Below, piece after piece: positions 39,812-49,200 of a DNA stretch of 56,225 nt. The notes beneath the pieces were generated by a model. It saw only the letters and a list, made by a program, of their open reading frames with translations, did not search any database and was not told the origin of the DNA. Position 1 is the stretch's first letter; each line of letters opens with the position of its first letter. Origin of the DNA: Fibrobacter sp. (GTDB lineage Bacteria > Fibrobacterota > Fibrobacteria > Fibrobacterales > Fibrobacteraceae); NCBI GenBank assembly GCA_017475045.1, contig JAFVGH010000044.1, forward strand, positions 1 through 56,225. Direction: 5' to 3'. Position numbers and translations under genes: made by a program.

Positions 39812-40145
39812 GAGGCGTAGCCGAAGTAATCACGGCAGTTTGTTGCTCGTGGTCTTGTTCGCCCTATTCCTCGCGATTCCCGCAGCTGCGGCTGACACAC
39901 CCAACAAGTGCGATAGTCTTCGAGTGAATACGCTGAACATGACCGAAGAAGAGATTGCCGAAATTTGCGGTATTGATTCAACGAAGCTCGCCGAGGGACC
40001 CACCCTTCAGGAACTCAACGAAGAGAATCCGAGTTACGTCAAGCGCGAATACAACCACCGCCAGCAAGTCATCGTTGGTAGCGTGGTGATGCTCTGCGTC
40101 GCCGTCGCCATGGTGCTCATGAACAATTATAACCCGAAAAGGTAG
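39807..40145 (+). CDS. Small secreted/membrane protein of unknown function
   Basis: 112 aa. The first ATG that yields a sensible signal peptide (MTRRSRSNHGSLLLVVLFAL...AAA) lies inside the palindromic repeat, so the basic N-terminus is encoded by repeat sequence; upstream codons are repeat and rejected. The mature part is acidic (NMTEEEIAEICGID), followed by YNHRQQ and a C-terminal membrane helix (VIVGSVVMLCVAVAMVLM). No family is recognised. It lies 6 bases upstream of the IMP cyclohydrolase gene. Confidence 0.65.
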   Translation: MTRRSRSNHGSLLLVVLFALFLAIPAAAADTPNKCDSLRVNTLNMTEEEIAEICGIDSTKLAEGPTLQELNEENPSYVKREYNHRQQVIVGSVVMLCVAVAMVLMNNYNPKR

Positions 40146-40151
40146 ACTCTT

Positions 40152-40886
40152 ATGACATACACAGATGAAGCAAAACAGAATTTCAAGGCCCTCTCCAACA
40201 ACCCGTATCCCGGTCGTGGCATCGTCCTCGGCACCAGCGCCGATGGCAAGTCCTACGTGCAAGTTTACTGGATTATGGGTCGCAGCGTGAACAGTCGCAA
40301 CCGCGTTTTCGAGATTGAAGCCAAGACCGGCTTCATGAAGACGAAGGCTTTCGACGAGTCCAAACTCACGGACCCACACCTGATTATCTACTATCCGGCC
40401 CGCCACACGGCCGATGTCCAGATTATCACCAACGGCGACCAGACCGATACCATTTACAACGCCATCAAGCTCGGCGGTACTTTCGAAAGCGCCCTCGCAA
40501 CGCGCCAGTACGAAGACGACGCTCCGAACTTCACGCCGCGTATTTCCGGCATTCACTACAAGAATGCCCAGCCTGCCCTCTACAAGCTCTCTATCCTCAA
40601 GAGCCGCAACAACTGCGAAGACGCTGGCTGCGAACGCATGACGTTTGAATACGAGAAGGCTCTGCCGGGTCTCGGCCACTTCATCAGCACATACGAAACC
40701 GACGGTAGCCCGATTCCTTCTTTCAACGGCTTCCCGAAACTGATGCCGATCTTCGACAACGCTGAAGACACGCTCAAGAAGTACTGGGCCGCCCTGAACA
40801 AGGACAACAAGGTTTCCCTGATGGTCAAGTGGATTGACAAGAAGACCTTCAAGGCCAAGACCTTGATCGTTAATAAGAACAAGTAA
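40152..40886 (+). CDS. IMP cyclohydrolase, PurO-type
   Basis: 244 aa, cytoplasmic. Matches the IMP_cyclohyd family known from archaeal PurO, with NPYPGRGIVLG near the N-terminus, QVYWIMGRSVNSRNRVFE, LIIYYPARH and GDQTDTIYNAI. It would catalyse the last step of de novo purine synthesis, ring closure of FAICAR to IMP, replacing the cyclohydrolase half of PurH. Some bacteria carry such PurO-like proteins. High-expression codon use, as in purL and gatB. Confidence 0.88.
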   Translation: MTYTDEAKQNFKALSNNPYPGRGIVLGTSADGKSYVQVYWIMGRSVNSRNRVFEIEAKTGFMKTKAFDESKLTDPHLIIYYPARHTADVQIITNGDQTDTIYNAIKLGGTFESALATRQYEDDAPNFTPRISGIHYKNAQPALYKLSILKSRNNCEDAGCERMTFEYEKALPGLGHFISTYETDGSPIPSFNGFPKLMPIFDNAEDTLKKYWAALNKDNKVSLMVKWIDKKTFKAKTLIVNKNK

Positions 40887-40894
40887 TTATTGAT

Positions 40895-40918
40895 GTCATT
40901 CCCGGCTTGACCGGAAAT
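40895..40918. repeat. Intergenic palindromic repeat, single hairpin
   Basis: gtcatt followed by ttcccgg-CTTGA-ccggaaa, the same loop as the 39760 element. It lies between convergent genes and may double as a transcription end signal. Confidence 0.7.
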
Positions 40919-40921
40919 CAT

Positions 40922-42313
40922 CTATTTTTCCACCACATTCCCGAGGATGTGGTGGATTTTTTTTATTCCGTCGAATTCCGAGGGGTTGCTGATGTAGTAG
41001 AAGATTTGCTCCACCAGCGCGTCGGTGTTGAAGTCGTAAGAGGGAATGCGCAACAGGTAGCTTTCCATGGAGTTGTCGAAGGCGATGTAGGTTGGGCCAA
41101 TGTTCGGCTCGGGAATTTCCATGTTGTTTTCTTCGACCATTTCCATGAAAATTCCAGCAACTTCGTCATTTACGCAAATCCAGGGCATGGTGTTTCCATT
41201 TTTCGCCTGGAATTCGAGGGCACGTTCGGCAAGCGTTTTGAGCTTTTCTTTTTCAAGGGAGCGCGCCATGATTTCTACGGACAATTTTTCAACTTTCTTG
41301 CGGGCAATTTGTTTGTAATCCCAGGGGCTCGCGAATTCGTCGTCTATGTAAGGGTGAACCACCAGACCCGATTCTTCGAGGCCGGAGAGGCGATCCTTGG
41401 ACCAGGAACTGTTGTGGTACGGCGAAAAGTACCCGACTTCGGTCACGCCGAGACCGAGCAGATATCGTCCGATTTCTTTGCCGGGATTCTTGCCGAAGGT
41501 GGAGTTGAAGAATATCCAGTTGTCTTTGCGCAAAAAACTCTTAGGCACGGCGTCGATGGGGTGTTCCCACCAAACGGCCACGGGGAACTTGGCGTCGGCG
41601 AAAAACGTTAAGAGTGGCCTGAAGTTTTGCACCAAAAGTGTCGAAAGCACTGCCCCTATAGCGTTTGGGTGTTCTGAAAGCTTGCAGGGCTTGCCGCTGC
41701 GGTCAATGAGCTTTCCCGAGGCGTCGTCAATGCCGAACAGGGTGAGCTTGTAATGGTTTTTACCAGCGGTCTTGTAAATCAGTCGCAAGAAGTCCAGTTC
41801 ACGTTCACTTTCGGCGCTGAAACCGCCCCAACTGTTGCAACGGGTGACGAAAATGAGTTCGCTGAGCGGTACGTTGTCTTTCTTTTGCTGTTTGCGGTAG
41901 AAGAAGTACTGACGGCCTTCTTTTTTCAGAATGTTGCGGGCAACTTTTTCTTCGAGGAACTTGCGGAGCGTGCCTTGCGACACGTTGTAGCGGGCAGAGA
42001 GTTCCTTGGAAAGAGGCAGTGGCTGCGAAGGCTTTAGGTAGCCCTGTGCAAAGTCGCGTTCAAAAGCCTTGGTGAGCTTTTCGGAAACTGTCTCGTGAAT
42101 GTAGGGGACTTTGGTCCGTAGGGGAGATGTGCCCCAAAAACAGCCTTTACCCTGAATCTTGCAAATCTTTCCGGCGGATTCCAACTCGGCAAGCGCAGCC
42201 TGCACCGTACCCGACGAAGCGCCGAAGCTCTTGATCATGGATCGCACCGACGGGAGTCGGTCGCCCTCGGCGAGGTTCATATCGAGCAAAGCCTTGATAA
42301 TCCGCTGTTTCAT
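40922..42313 (-). CDS. Transcriptional regulator with two GntR-type winged helices and a LacI-like sensor domain
   Basis: 463 aa from MKQRIIKALLDMNLAEG; the longer frame runs through a repeat and is rejected. Residues 1-62 form a GntR winged helix (GDRLPSVRSMIKSFGASSGT, VQAALAELESAGKI, GKGCFW). Residues about 75-145 hold a second GntR-like winged helix (GYLKPSQPLPLSKELSARYN, VSQGTLRKFLEE, LKKEGRQYFF). The remaining about 300 residues look like a periplasmic-binding-protein (LacI/GalR-type) ligand domain (AGAVL-like strands, PWICVNDEVAGIFMEMVEEN, PTYIAFDNSMESY). It probably senses a sugar and controls carbohydrate genes; the GH16 gene just upstream is a candidate target (inference). Confidence 0.87.
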   Translation of the reverse strand: MKQRIIKALLDMNLAEGDRLPSVRSMIKSFGASSGTVQAALAELESAGKICKIQGKGCFWGTSPLRTKVPYIHETVSEKLTKAFERDFAQGYLKPSQPLPLSKELSARYNVSQGTLRKFLEEKVARNILKKEGRQYFFYRKQQKKDNVPLSELIFVTRCNSWGGFSAESERELDFLRLIYKTAGKNHYKLTLFGIDDASGKLIDRSGKPCKLSEHPNAIGAVLSTLLVQNFRPLLTFFADAKFPVAVWWEHPIDAVPKSFLRKDNWIFFNSTFGKNPGKEIGRYLLGLGVTEVGYFSPYHNSSWSKDRLSGLEESGLVVHPYIDDEFASPWDYKQIARKKVEKLSVEIMARSLEKEKLKTLAERALEFQAKNGNTMPWICVNDEVAGIFMEMVEENNMEIPEPNIGPTYIAFDNSMESYLLRIPSYDFNTDALVEQIFYYISNPSEFDGIKKIHHILGNVVEK

Positions 42314-42320
42314 GGAATGT

Positions 42321-42326
42321 AATATA
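42321..42326 (-). promoter_or_regulatory. Putative -10 TATATT, leaderless, for the GntR regulator
   Basis: On the minus strand TATATT at 42326-42321, seven bases before the ATG at 42313. No clear -35. Confidence 0.45.
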
Positions 42327-42349
42327 CTAAATGTTGCTTGAAAAGTAGA

Positions 42350-42394
42350 TCCTCGCTGGAGTTTATCCCGCACTTGATGCGGGACGAGGATGAC
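42350..42394. repeat. Intergenic palindromic repeat
   Basis: Outer stem tcctcg / cgagga encloses the hairpin cccgca-CTTGA-tgcggg and ends in tgac. Same loop and end as the 39760 and 40895 elements. Confidence 0.75.
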
Positions 42395-42429
42395 AAAAAA
42401 AGCCTGTGCAAGGGGGGACTTGCACAGGC
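42395..42429 (-). terminator. Terminator after the GH16 gene
   Basis: An 11-bp stem gcctgtgcaag / cttgcacaggc with loop ggggga; on the minus strand it is followed by seven T. Confidence 0.92.
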
Positions 42430-42452
42430 ATGTGGGTGTATGGAGGCTCGTT

Positions 42453-43550
42453 TTAGTAGTTAAAATCGACTTGGTAATGGGCCTTGTTGGTTTCGCTTAC
42501 ACGGGCACCCTTGGCGTTGACAGTGCCACGAATCTTGTGGGAATCCCTGAATACCTTGGCCGGGCGGATAGCATCGGTCTGGTCGTTGTCGTCTTCATCG
42601 AGATTGTTTTTTTGATTCTTTCTATTGTCTGTATTCTTATTCGTGCTACTGCTGCTTTGATCGGTATTATATTGGCTTTGACTGCTGCTGCTCATACCCG
42701 GGTTGTTGCTGTTGGAACTCTGGGGGTTGTTTTCCGAATCTTGGGGGACCACTAAATCGGCTGGGATTGCTGCGTCTTTCTTGGTAAGGGCTATAACGAG
42801 CATTCCATCTTTGACAAAAATATTGGATGGGGTGATATCGACGCGGTTACCATCAAATGTCCAGTCTCCCAAATTCCAACGGGACCTGTCTAGATTGTCA
42901 AAATTATCGGTCCATTTGAGTTCAAAGTCACTTCCGTTATCCCCTTGCCCCGGTGTATATTCGTAAACCTTGACCCAGTTGATGAACTGGTAAACGGGAA
43001 GAATATTGTCATTCCATGCGCCCACCCAACCAGCGTCTTCATGAGACCAGAGGTTGAAACGGAGACCCTGGGGCTTCTTGGTCAGGTCCTGAACCTGGTT
43101 ATTGTCTCCCTGGCCCTTGATTGTCTTGCGGACAACCTTGCCGTCGAGAATCCATGCCACATAATCCGGAGTCCATTCCATGCTGTAAGTGTGGAATGAC
43201 TGGTTGGATGCGGGGCTGATGGCGTGGTGTTCTTCGCTGGTTACCTTACGATCCGGCAAACCGTTTCCCGGGCCATATCCTGTAATGATATTGGATTGGA
43301 AACTATTTGGATTCTTGCCTAAAATTTCAATATCAATTTCGACCCAGGGTTCATTACCGCCCAGGTAGGAGTCATTGTGGTACAAGAACATGGAACTGAC
43401 AGTTCCCGATCCGGCAGCCATTTGCATACGGGCTTCAAATTTGCCGTACATCCAAGTTTCATTGGTATAAAGCTCTCCACCTTTGTAATCTTTAGCCATA
43501 AGTGCCCCTGCTGCAAGAGCTATCGTTGCAAGGAAAAACCTCGTGTTCAT
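42453..43550 (-). CDS. Circularly permuted GH16 1,3-1,4-beta-glucanase (licheninase)
   Basis: 365 aa. Start at the second of two tandem ATGs, with gggag at proper spacing. Signal peptide MNTRFFLATIALAAGALMA. The mature enzyme begins KDYKGGELYT, and the catalytic motif WVEIDIEILG (E71, D73, E75) appears early. WTDNFDNLDRSRWN and WTFDGNRVDI, which open ordinary GH16 lichenases, come at the C-terminal side; this is the circular permutation known from the F. succinogenes glucanase. It cleaves mixed-linkage beta-glucans outside the cell. The linker is Ser/Asn/Gln/Asp-rich, and the last about 25 residues (NAKGARVSETNKAHYQVDFN) match that enzyme's conserved tail. Confidence 0.96.
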   Translation of the reverse strand: MNTRFFLATIALAAGALMAKDYKGGELYTNETWMYGKFEARMQMAAGSGTVSSMFLYHNDSYLGGNEPWVEIDIEILGKNPNSFQSNIITGYGPGNGLPDRKVTSEEHHAISPASNQSFHTYSMEWTPDYVAWILDGKVVRKTIKGQGDNNQVQDLTKKPQGLRFNLWSHEDAGWVGAWNDNILPVYQFINWVKVYEYTPGQGDNGSDFELKWTDNFDNLDRSRWNLGDWTFDGNRVDITPSNIFVKDGMLVIALTKKDAAIPADLVVPQDSENNPQSSNSNNPGMSSSSQSQYNTDQSSSSTNKNTDNRKNQKNNLDEDDNDQTDAIRPAKVFRDSHKIRGTVNAKGARVSETNKAHYQVDFNY

Positions 43551-43678
43551 CATTTTCTCCCTTTTGTACATTAAAAATATATTTTCTAATGTCGTTTTGT
43601 TTTGTCGAGACTGTCAAAATGATACTGGTGTATCAATTGATTTGTGCGGAATTAACTGAGAACTATCGGAGAACACGC

Positions 43679-44668
43679 TTATTGTTCCAACTTTTTAAGA
43701 ACGTCCTGCAGCTCTTTAGGCAGGGGGCATTCCTGCACGGTGTTCTTGCCTTGCCAGGGGTATTCTAGGCGACAACTATGCAAGAAAAGGCGGCTCAGCC
43801 CGTACTGTTTCTTGAATTCACGATTCAAGGCGAAATCTCCGTAGCGGGTGTCTCCCAAGAGGGGGTGCCCGATACTGGCGAAGTGGGCCCTGATTTGGTG
43901 CATGCGGCCCGTTTCTAGGTTGATCTTTACCAGGTCGTAGCCGTTGTAGTGCTTCTTAATGCTGTAGTGGGTAATGGATTTTTTGCCGTTCTTGTCATCA
44001 ACCTGCATTTTGGAGCCCTTGGCGTTGTCTGTGCGCGCGAGGGAGGCCTCGATGGTCCCTTTTTCTTTATCAAGGTTTCCTTTAACTAGGGCCAGGTAGA
44101 ATTTCTTGACCTCGTGTTCGCGAATCAGGCGGGTCAGGTCCCGCAGAGTATCACCGTGGAGGGCCACCAGCAAAAGGCCCGAAGTTTCTTGGTCCAGACG
44201 GTGAGCAAGGGTAGGCTTGAAGTCTAGACGTTCCTGCTTGCCCCATTCCCAAAGGTGCTCTACCAGGCTCTCTCCGGGACGGGTTCCGCTTCCCGGCTGG
44301 CTTGGCATACCCGAGGGCTTGTTTACTACCAGGTAGTCCTCTGTTTCCAAAATGATATCTAGTTCACGAGCTCCCCAGGCTGATTTCTTTTCGGAAGGGG
44401 ACTGTTCCTTGCCCCATGTAGACTTGGTCTTGGGAAAACCAGATACCTTTTCTTCAGCAGTGTTTACAGATTTCAAATTCTCGTAAATGCAGATAGTGTC
44501 GCCTTCTTGGAGCATCTGGTTCGCCTTGCCGATAACCCCGTTGACCCGAACCTTCTTTTTGCGCAGGATGGCAAAGAAAACGGAAAGAGATTCTTCGGGA
44601 AAGGCCTTGCGGAGGAAACGATCAAGGCGCATGTTGGCAAAGTTACGGTCAATGGTACGGGTAATCAT
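43679..44668 (-). CDS. RluA-family 23S rRNA/tRNA pseudouridine synthase
   Basis: 329 aa. An N-terminal S4-like RNA-binding domain (MRLDRFLRKAFPEE, KKVRVNGVIGKANQMLQEGD) is followed by the RluA catalytic domain. That domain has LVVNKPSGMPSQPG, the active-site HRLDQETSGLLLVA (catalytic Asp), FYLALVKG, and LETGRMHQIRAHFASIGHPL then GDTRYGD. This matches the RluC/RluD subgroup; the exact target cannot be read. A gaggaaa site precedes the ATG, which is 2 bases after the FAD-oxidoreductase stop. Confidence 0.94.
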   Translation of the reverse strand: MITRTIDRNFANMRLDRFLRKAFPEESLSVFFAILRKKKVRVNGVIGKANQMLQEGDTICIYENLKSVNTAEEKVSGFPKTKSTWGKEQSPSEKKSAWGARELDIILETEDYLVVNKPSGMPSQPGSGTRPGESLVEHLWEWGKQERLDFKPTLAHRLDQETSGLLLVALHGDTLRDLTRLIREHEVKKFYLALVKGNLDKEKGTIEASLARTDNAKGSKMQVDDKNGKKSITHYSIKKHYNGYDLVKINLETGRMHQIRAHFASIGHPLLGDTRYGDFALNREFKKQYGLSRLFLHSCRLEYPWQGKNTVQECPLPKELQDVLKKLEQ

Positions 44669-44670
44669 TT

Positions 44671-46269
44671 CTATTTCCTCAAATTTTTCGCATAATAGGC
44701 CAGGCGGATTCCGTCGGCGGCGCTGGTGACGATTCCTCCAGCGTAGCCCGCCCCTTCGCCCAGAACGAAAAGCCCTTGCGTATTTATGCTTTCTAGGGTC
44801 GTGTCATTCCGGGTGATACGCAAGGGAGAGCTGGTGCGAGTTTCCGGTGCCACAATGAGCCCTTCCGCAATAAAACCGGGAATCTTTCGGTCAAAGTTCA
44901 GGAATCCTTCGTAAAGGCTTTGGCAAATCCTCTTGTCCAGCCAGTCCCAGGTGTTGGTGGGAACAATCCCGCATGGGTATGTAGTCTTGGGTAGCTTCTT
45001 GTCTAGCCGGTGGTCCATGAAAGCCTTGATGGTTTGTGCGGGAGCGCAGTAGTTCTTTCCGCCGACGTTGAAGGCGTCCCTCTCTGTTTTTCGTTGAAAA
45101 TCAAGACCGTCAAAAAGTTCTTCACTGGCCTCTACAGGAACCACGATGGCCCCGTTAGCAAATGGCCCGTTTCGACGGCTATAGCTCATACCGTTGGTGG
45201 CAAGGGTCCCAGGCTCTGAAGCACAGGGCACCAGTACTCCGCCGGGGCACATGCAAAAGCTGTAGGCGCTGCTGGTCTTGGATAGGGTAGGAGTGGCTAA
45301 AAAATATTCAGCGGCTCCTGTAAGGCGGGTGTCTACGCCGTTGCCTAACTGGCGAATATTTATCAGGCTCTGGGGGTGTTCCACCCGTACGCCCATGGCA
45401 AAGGCCTTGCTTTCTAGTGCCACACCTCGTGCGTGGAGCATCTGGTAAATGTCCCGGCAAGAATGCCCTGTGGCAAGCAGAAGAGCTTCGCAGGGCTTCC
45501 AGGCTCCCTGTGGCGTGGCGTCGTTTTCGATCTTGATGGCCTTGATTCGTCCGTTCTGGATTTCTACATCTGTCAAGGCGGAATAGAAGTGTATATAACC
45601 GCCCAGACGAATGATTTCCGCACGAATTTGGCGTAGCATCAGCACAAGCCTATCGGTACCGATGTGGGGCTTTGCGAAGGTAATAACGTCTTTATCAACG
45701 CCAAAGTCCACCATGTCACGCAGGACTTGTTCCGAGAAGGCGTTGCGGCTCCGGGTGTTGAGCTTTCCATCACTGAAAGCTCCGGCACCGCCCTCACCGA
45801 ATAAAACATTGCTTCTGGCATTAAACTTCCGATCTACAAAGAACCTGCGGATATCCCTAAAACGTTCCTCTACAGGCTTGCCCTGTTCGTAAAGGTCTAC
45901 GGAATAACCCTTGCGTAATAGATGGAGGGCTGCCCATAGTCCAGAGGGACCTGCACCGATGATATCCACATGTTGGGGCATTGGTATAGTGCCTGCCAAG
46001 CCCGCCACTTTCGTATCTTTTTTCTTGGGTTGTTCCTCTACAAGCCCTTTGGCATTGTTACCGAAGGTTTTCAGTTTGTTCTGAACGTCGAAACGGACAT
46101 TGTAAGACCAATGGGGATTGCCCTTCCGACGGCTATCCAAAGAAAAACGCTCCACCTCCAGATTAAAAATCTGGTCCGGATGGAGCTTCAATGTTTTGGC
46201 TAGAGCCTCGCGAAACTGGCCCTTCTTATCAAGGGCAACACTCAGCTCGTGGAAACAGTAAGAGTACAT
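44671..46269 (-). CDS. FAD-dependent oxidoreductase (COG2509-type)
   Basis: 532 aa, cytoplasmic. An N-terminal about 85-residue domain (RREALAKTLKL-like helix, then DSRRKGNPHWSYNVRFDV) is followed by a dinucleotide fold: VDIIGAGPSGLWAALHLLRK (GxGxxG) and EQGKPVEERFRDI. The middle has FGEGGAGAFSDGKLNTR, and the C-terminus GLFVLGEGAGYAGGIVTSAA, both typical of the 'uncharacterised FAD-dependent dehydrogenase' family common in anaerobes. Substrate unknown. It lies 23 bases after the outer-membrane protein gene and 2 bases before the pseudouridine synthase. Confidence 0.88.
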   Translation of the reverse strand: MYSYCFHELSVALDKKGQFREALAKTLKLHPDQIFNLEVERFSLDSRRKGNPHWSYNVRFDVQNKLKTFGNNAKGLVEEQPKKKDTKVAGLAGTIPMPQHVDIIGAGPSGLWAALHLLRKGYSVDLYEQGKPVEERFRDIRRFFVDRKFNARSNVLFGEGGAGAFSDGKLNTRSRNAFSEQVLRDMVDFGVDKDVITFAKPHIGTDRLVLMLRQIRAEIIRLGGYIHFYSALTDVEIQNGRIKAIKIENDATPQGAWKPCEALLLATGHSCRDIYQMLHARGVALESKAFAMGVRVEHPQSLINIRQLGNGVDTRLTGAAEYFLATPTLSKTSSAYSFCMCPGGVLVPCASEPGTLATNGMSYSRRNGPFANGAIVVPVEASEELFDGLDFQRKTERDAFNVGGKNYCAPAQTIKAFMDHRLDKKLPKTTYPCGIVPTNTWDWLDKRICQSLYEGFLNFDRKIPGFIAEGLIVAPETRTSSPLRITRNDTTLESINTQGLFVLGEGAGYAGGIVTSAADGIRLAYYAKNLRK

Positions 46270-46292
46270 GGCCCTTGCCGTCTTCAGTAGAG

Positions 46293-49200
46293 TTAGAACA
46301 CGTAGTTCAGGTTGATGCCGCCGTAGATGTCCTTGTATTCATTGGACAGGTAATCTGGGCGATAATAGATAGCCGACCCTACATACCAATCACTGTAGAA
46401 ATGCTTGTTGTGATTAACACGAAGGTTAATCTTGCCCAACACGTCAGTTTCTTCCTCATCGAAGTCTTCGTCATATTCCGTCCATTCTGTGAGCATGTAG
46501 CGGAATTGTCCGTTTAAGCTCAGAATTATGAAACGATTGGCGAATGGAATTTCATATTCGTCTTCTACAGTGATTTCATCTTCAGTCATTTCATCGCGAA
46601 CATAGGACTTTTGTCGGTATGTCACCTGGAAATGGTTTTGCATGTTCTTTAGGGTCGTGGTAATGCTCAGAGGATAGCTCTGTTCAAAGTAATCGCCACC
46701 GTGATAATAGTAACCTAGTTTAGCCCATGTTGTATCTTCTAAGTCCAGGTCCAGTTCGTCTACTAAGCTATCCTTATGGAACTTGGAATCGTCTGTGCGC
46801 AGGGTCCAGCGGCCGTTAATCTTAAACACGGATTGGGCAGCCCTAAAGGAAATTCCGGCCATAAAGCTTTGCTTATAGAGCCTTTCCTCAAATTTGGACG
46901 CAAGATAGGGCTCATCTGCAAGGGACATGTAGTCGCTCCAGCGGGCGGAATCCACCATCACCGTATCACCGTTTACGACGGCAATTTTGGAACCATCTCC
47001 CTTGGTAAAGAACTTATCTCTGTAGATGCCATCATCCAGCATATAGTCTCCGCGCAACTGAACAGGACGATACTGGCTTCTGTATTCTAATGCATACCCT
47101 GCAGTAATTTGGACTCTTGGACTGATAGTAAAGGTGTTGTCCAATCCGAAATTATGAGTGTACTTGGTACGGTCGTTGTCCAGTTCGTGTTTTTCGAACC
47201 AGTCGCTGTCTTCATCGGAAACCAGGCCAAAATGTGTTCCTTCGGCAAGTCCGGCAAGGTTTTTCTCTCTTCCGTGGGCTGCATTTTCAACATAAATCTG
47301 ATAATCTAAGCCTAGGGTCCAGAATTTCTTGATATCCTGTTCCAGACTTGCACCAAATTCACGAGTGTTGGAAAGCTGGTCCGGAGACCCAGCGCTGTAG
47401 AAGTTTTCACCAATGTACTTTACATGGCCTTCAATTCTTGTCCTGTTGATATTCCAGTTAAGTGAGGCTCCCAGCGCAAAGTTCTGACTTCCCCAATGTT
47501 GGCCTAACACACGGTCATCATCGCGGTCACTTTCCGTTTCCTTCTGGGCTCTTTTGGCCTTATCAATCAGGTAATGGAGAGTGGTAATCATTTCAGATTT
47601 TGTCATGCCGGTGTTGTCACCGAAAATTTCCTCTAATTCATCATTTGTCAGCCAATCGATTTGACTTTCGTTTTGCATTAGCTTACGTAATAGGGAGTAG
47701 CTAGATGTATTCAATCCGGCATTAGAGAATACCTTGTTGATGGCGCGTTGGCGTACCGCATCTGTGGTGTCGGCGTGGCCTACGGCAATCTGTCCATTCA
47801 GTTCGATATCACCGGGGAAGAACAACCAGTTGCCTTCGGCGTACATGGTGAATGATTCTTGCAAGGGGTCGGTGGTGAGTGTCGATGCTTTTGCTCCGTC
47901 ACGAAGCAAGGGGTCCTCAATTTCGTCGTTTGCATAGATGGCACCAACCTTTGCGTCAAATCTGCGGACTGGAGCCCATTTTAGGAATCCGCCAAAAGCA
48001 AGGCGTTGGGCTTGAGCTTCGCCATCGTCGATATAATCATTGTAAAGGTAAGGATGACGGTTGTGGGGTACCAAAGAGCGCTTGGCTTCTCCAAAGAAAC
48101 CTTCCAACTGAACCAAGGGCTGATCCGCATTGTTTTTGAGCAAAGAAAGGGTATATTCTGCGCCAAATAGGGGCATGCCGGACATGTAAATGTCTCCGCC
48201 CATTAATTGAAAATCGCCTAGGTTGACATTGTTGTAGCTATCATTGTAACGTAGTGTCACTGGGTTGGGCGAGAAATGGTTCCATGAATCCGAAGTGGCG
48301 TCCATGGTGAATTCGATGGTTTTTCCTTCGGGAGAAATCATCAAGACATAGGTTGAGGCGTTTGCGCCAAATCCGGGAACCTGGAAATAGTTCTTATAGC
48401 GATCGCCACTGAAAACAGTATCTGTTCCAGAAATTTCGGGAGTGCTGCCATGGTGTGTGCGAGTGCGGACATAATGGTAGTTTCCGCCCAACATTACATT
48501 GCCGAGAACAGTCCAGCTCTTTTGCGTAGAATCAGCGGGGGCTTCAGATTCAAATACCACGCTGGCTTCGTCGGCAGGATTCAGGTTCTTCCGGTCCACA
48601 CCGGGAACTTCCGGTTCGGGGGGAAGCGTTGCTACGGTTTCTGCGGCCTTGTTGCTGAAATTGGACTTGTTGTTCTTGGCGGTCTCCATGAGTTCGGGAG
48701 CAAGAATTTCCGAAGAGGAAATACCCACCGCATTTTGCTCAATAGCGGTATTGTTCAATTCAATAAGGGTGTTTCCCATATTCACAACGGCGGTTCCGTT
48801 GTTCTTGAATTCCGAAGAAGAGACTACGCTCATCGAAACTTTGGAGTTCAACAGGGCGACACTGTTGTTTTCAAAAGTGGACCGCTCAATTTCGCCCTGG
48901 GCATAGTTGGAGAGGTTCAGGGCAACCTGGTTGTTCTTGAACTGGCAGTCGTTTGCATTGACTGTGGCGTTACGGGCATAAATGCCATATCCGGCGGATC
49001 CTTCCACAAGGGAATTCTGGATTTTCAGATTGCCGTTTTCTACCACGATTCCGTTGGTGGCGTTCAAGATCTGGGCGTTGCGGATTTCGGAGTTGTTTTC
49101 TCCGGTAATCACGATTCCGGCCCAATCGCCTGCAGCGGGAGTACTCATGGCAGAGCGGAACACCACGGGGGATGTTGCAGTTCCTGCCACCACCAACTGG

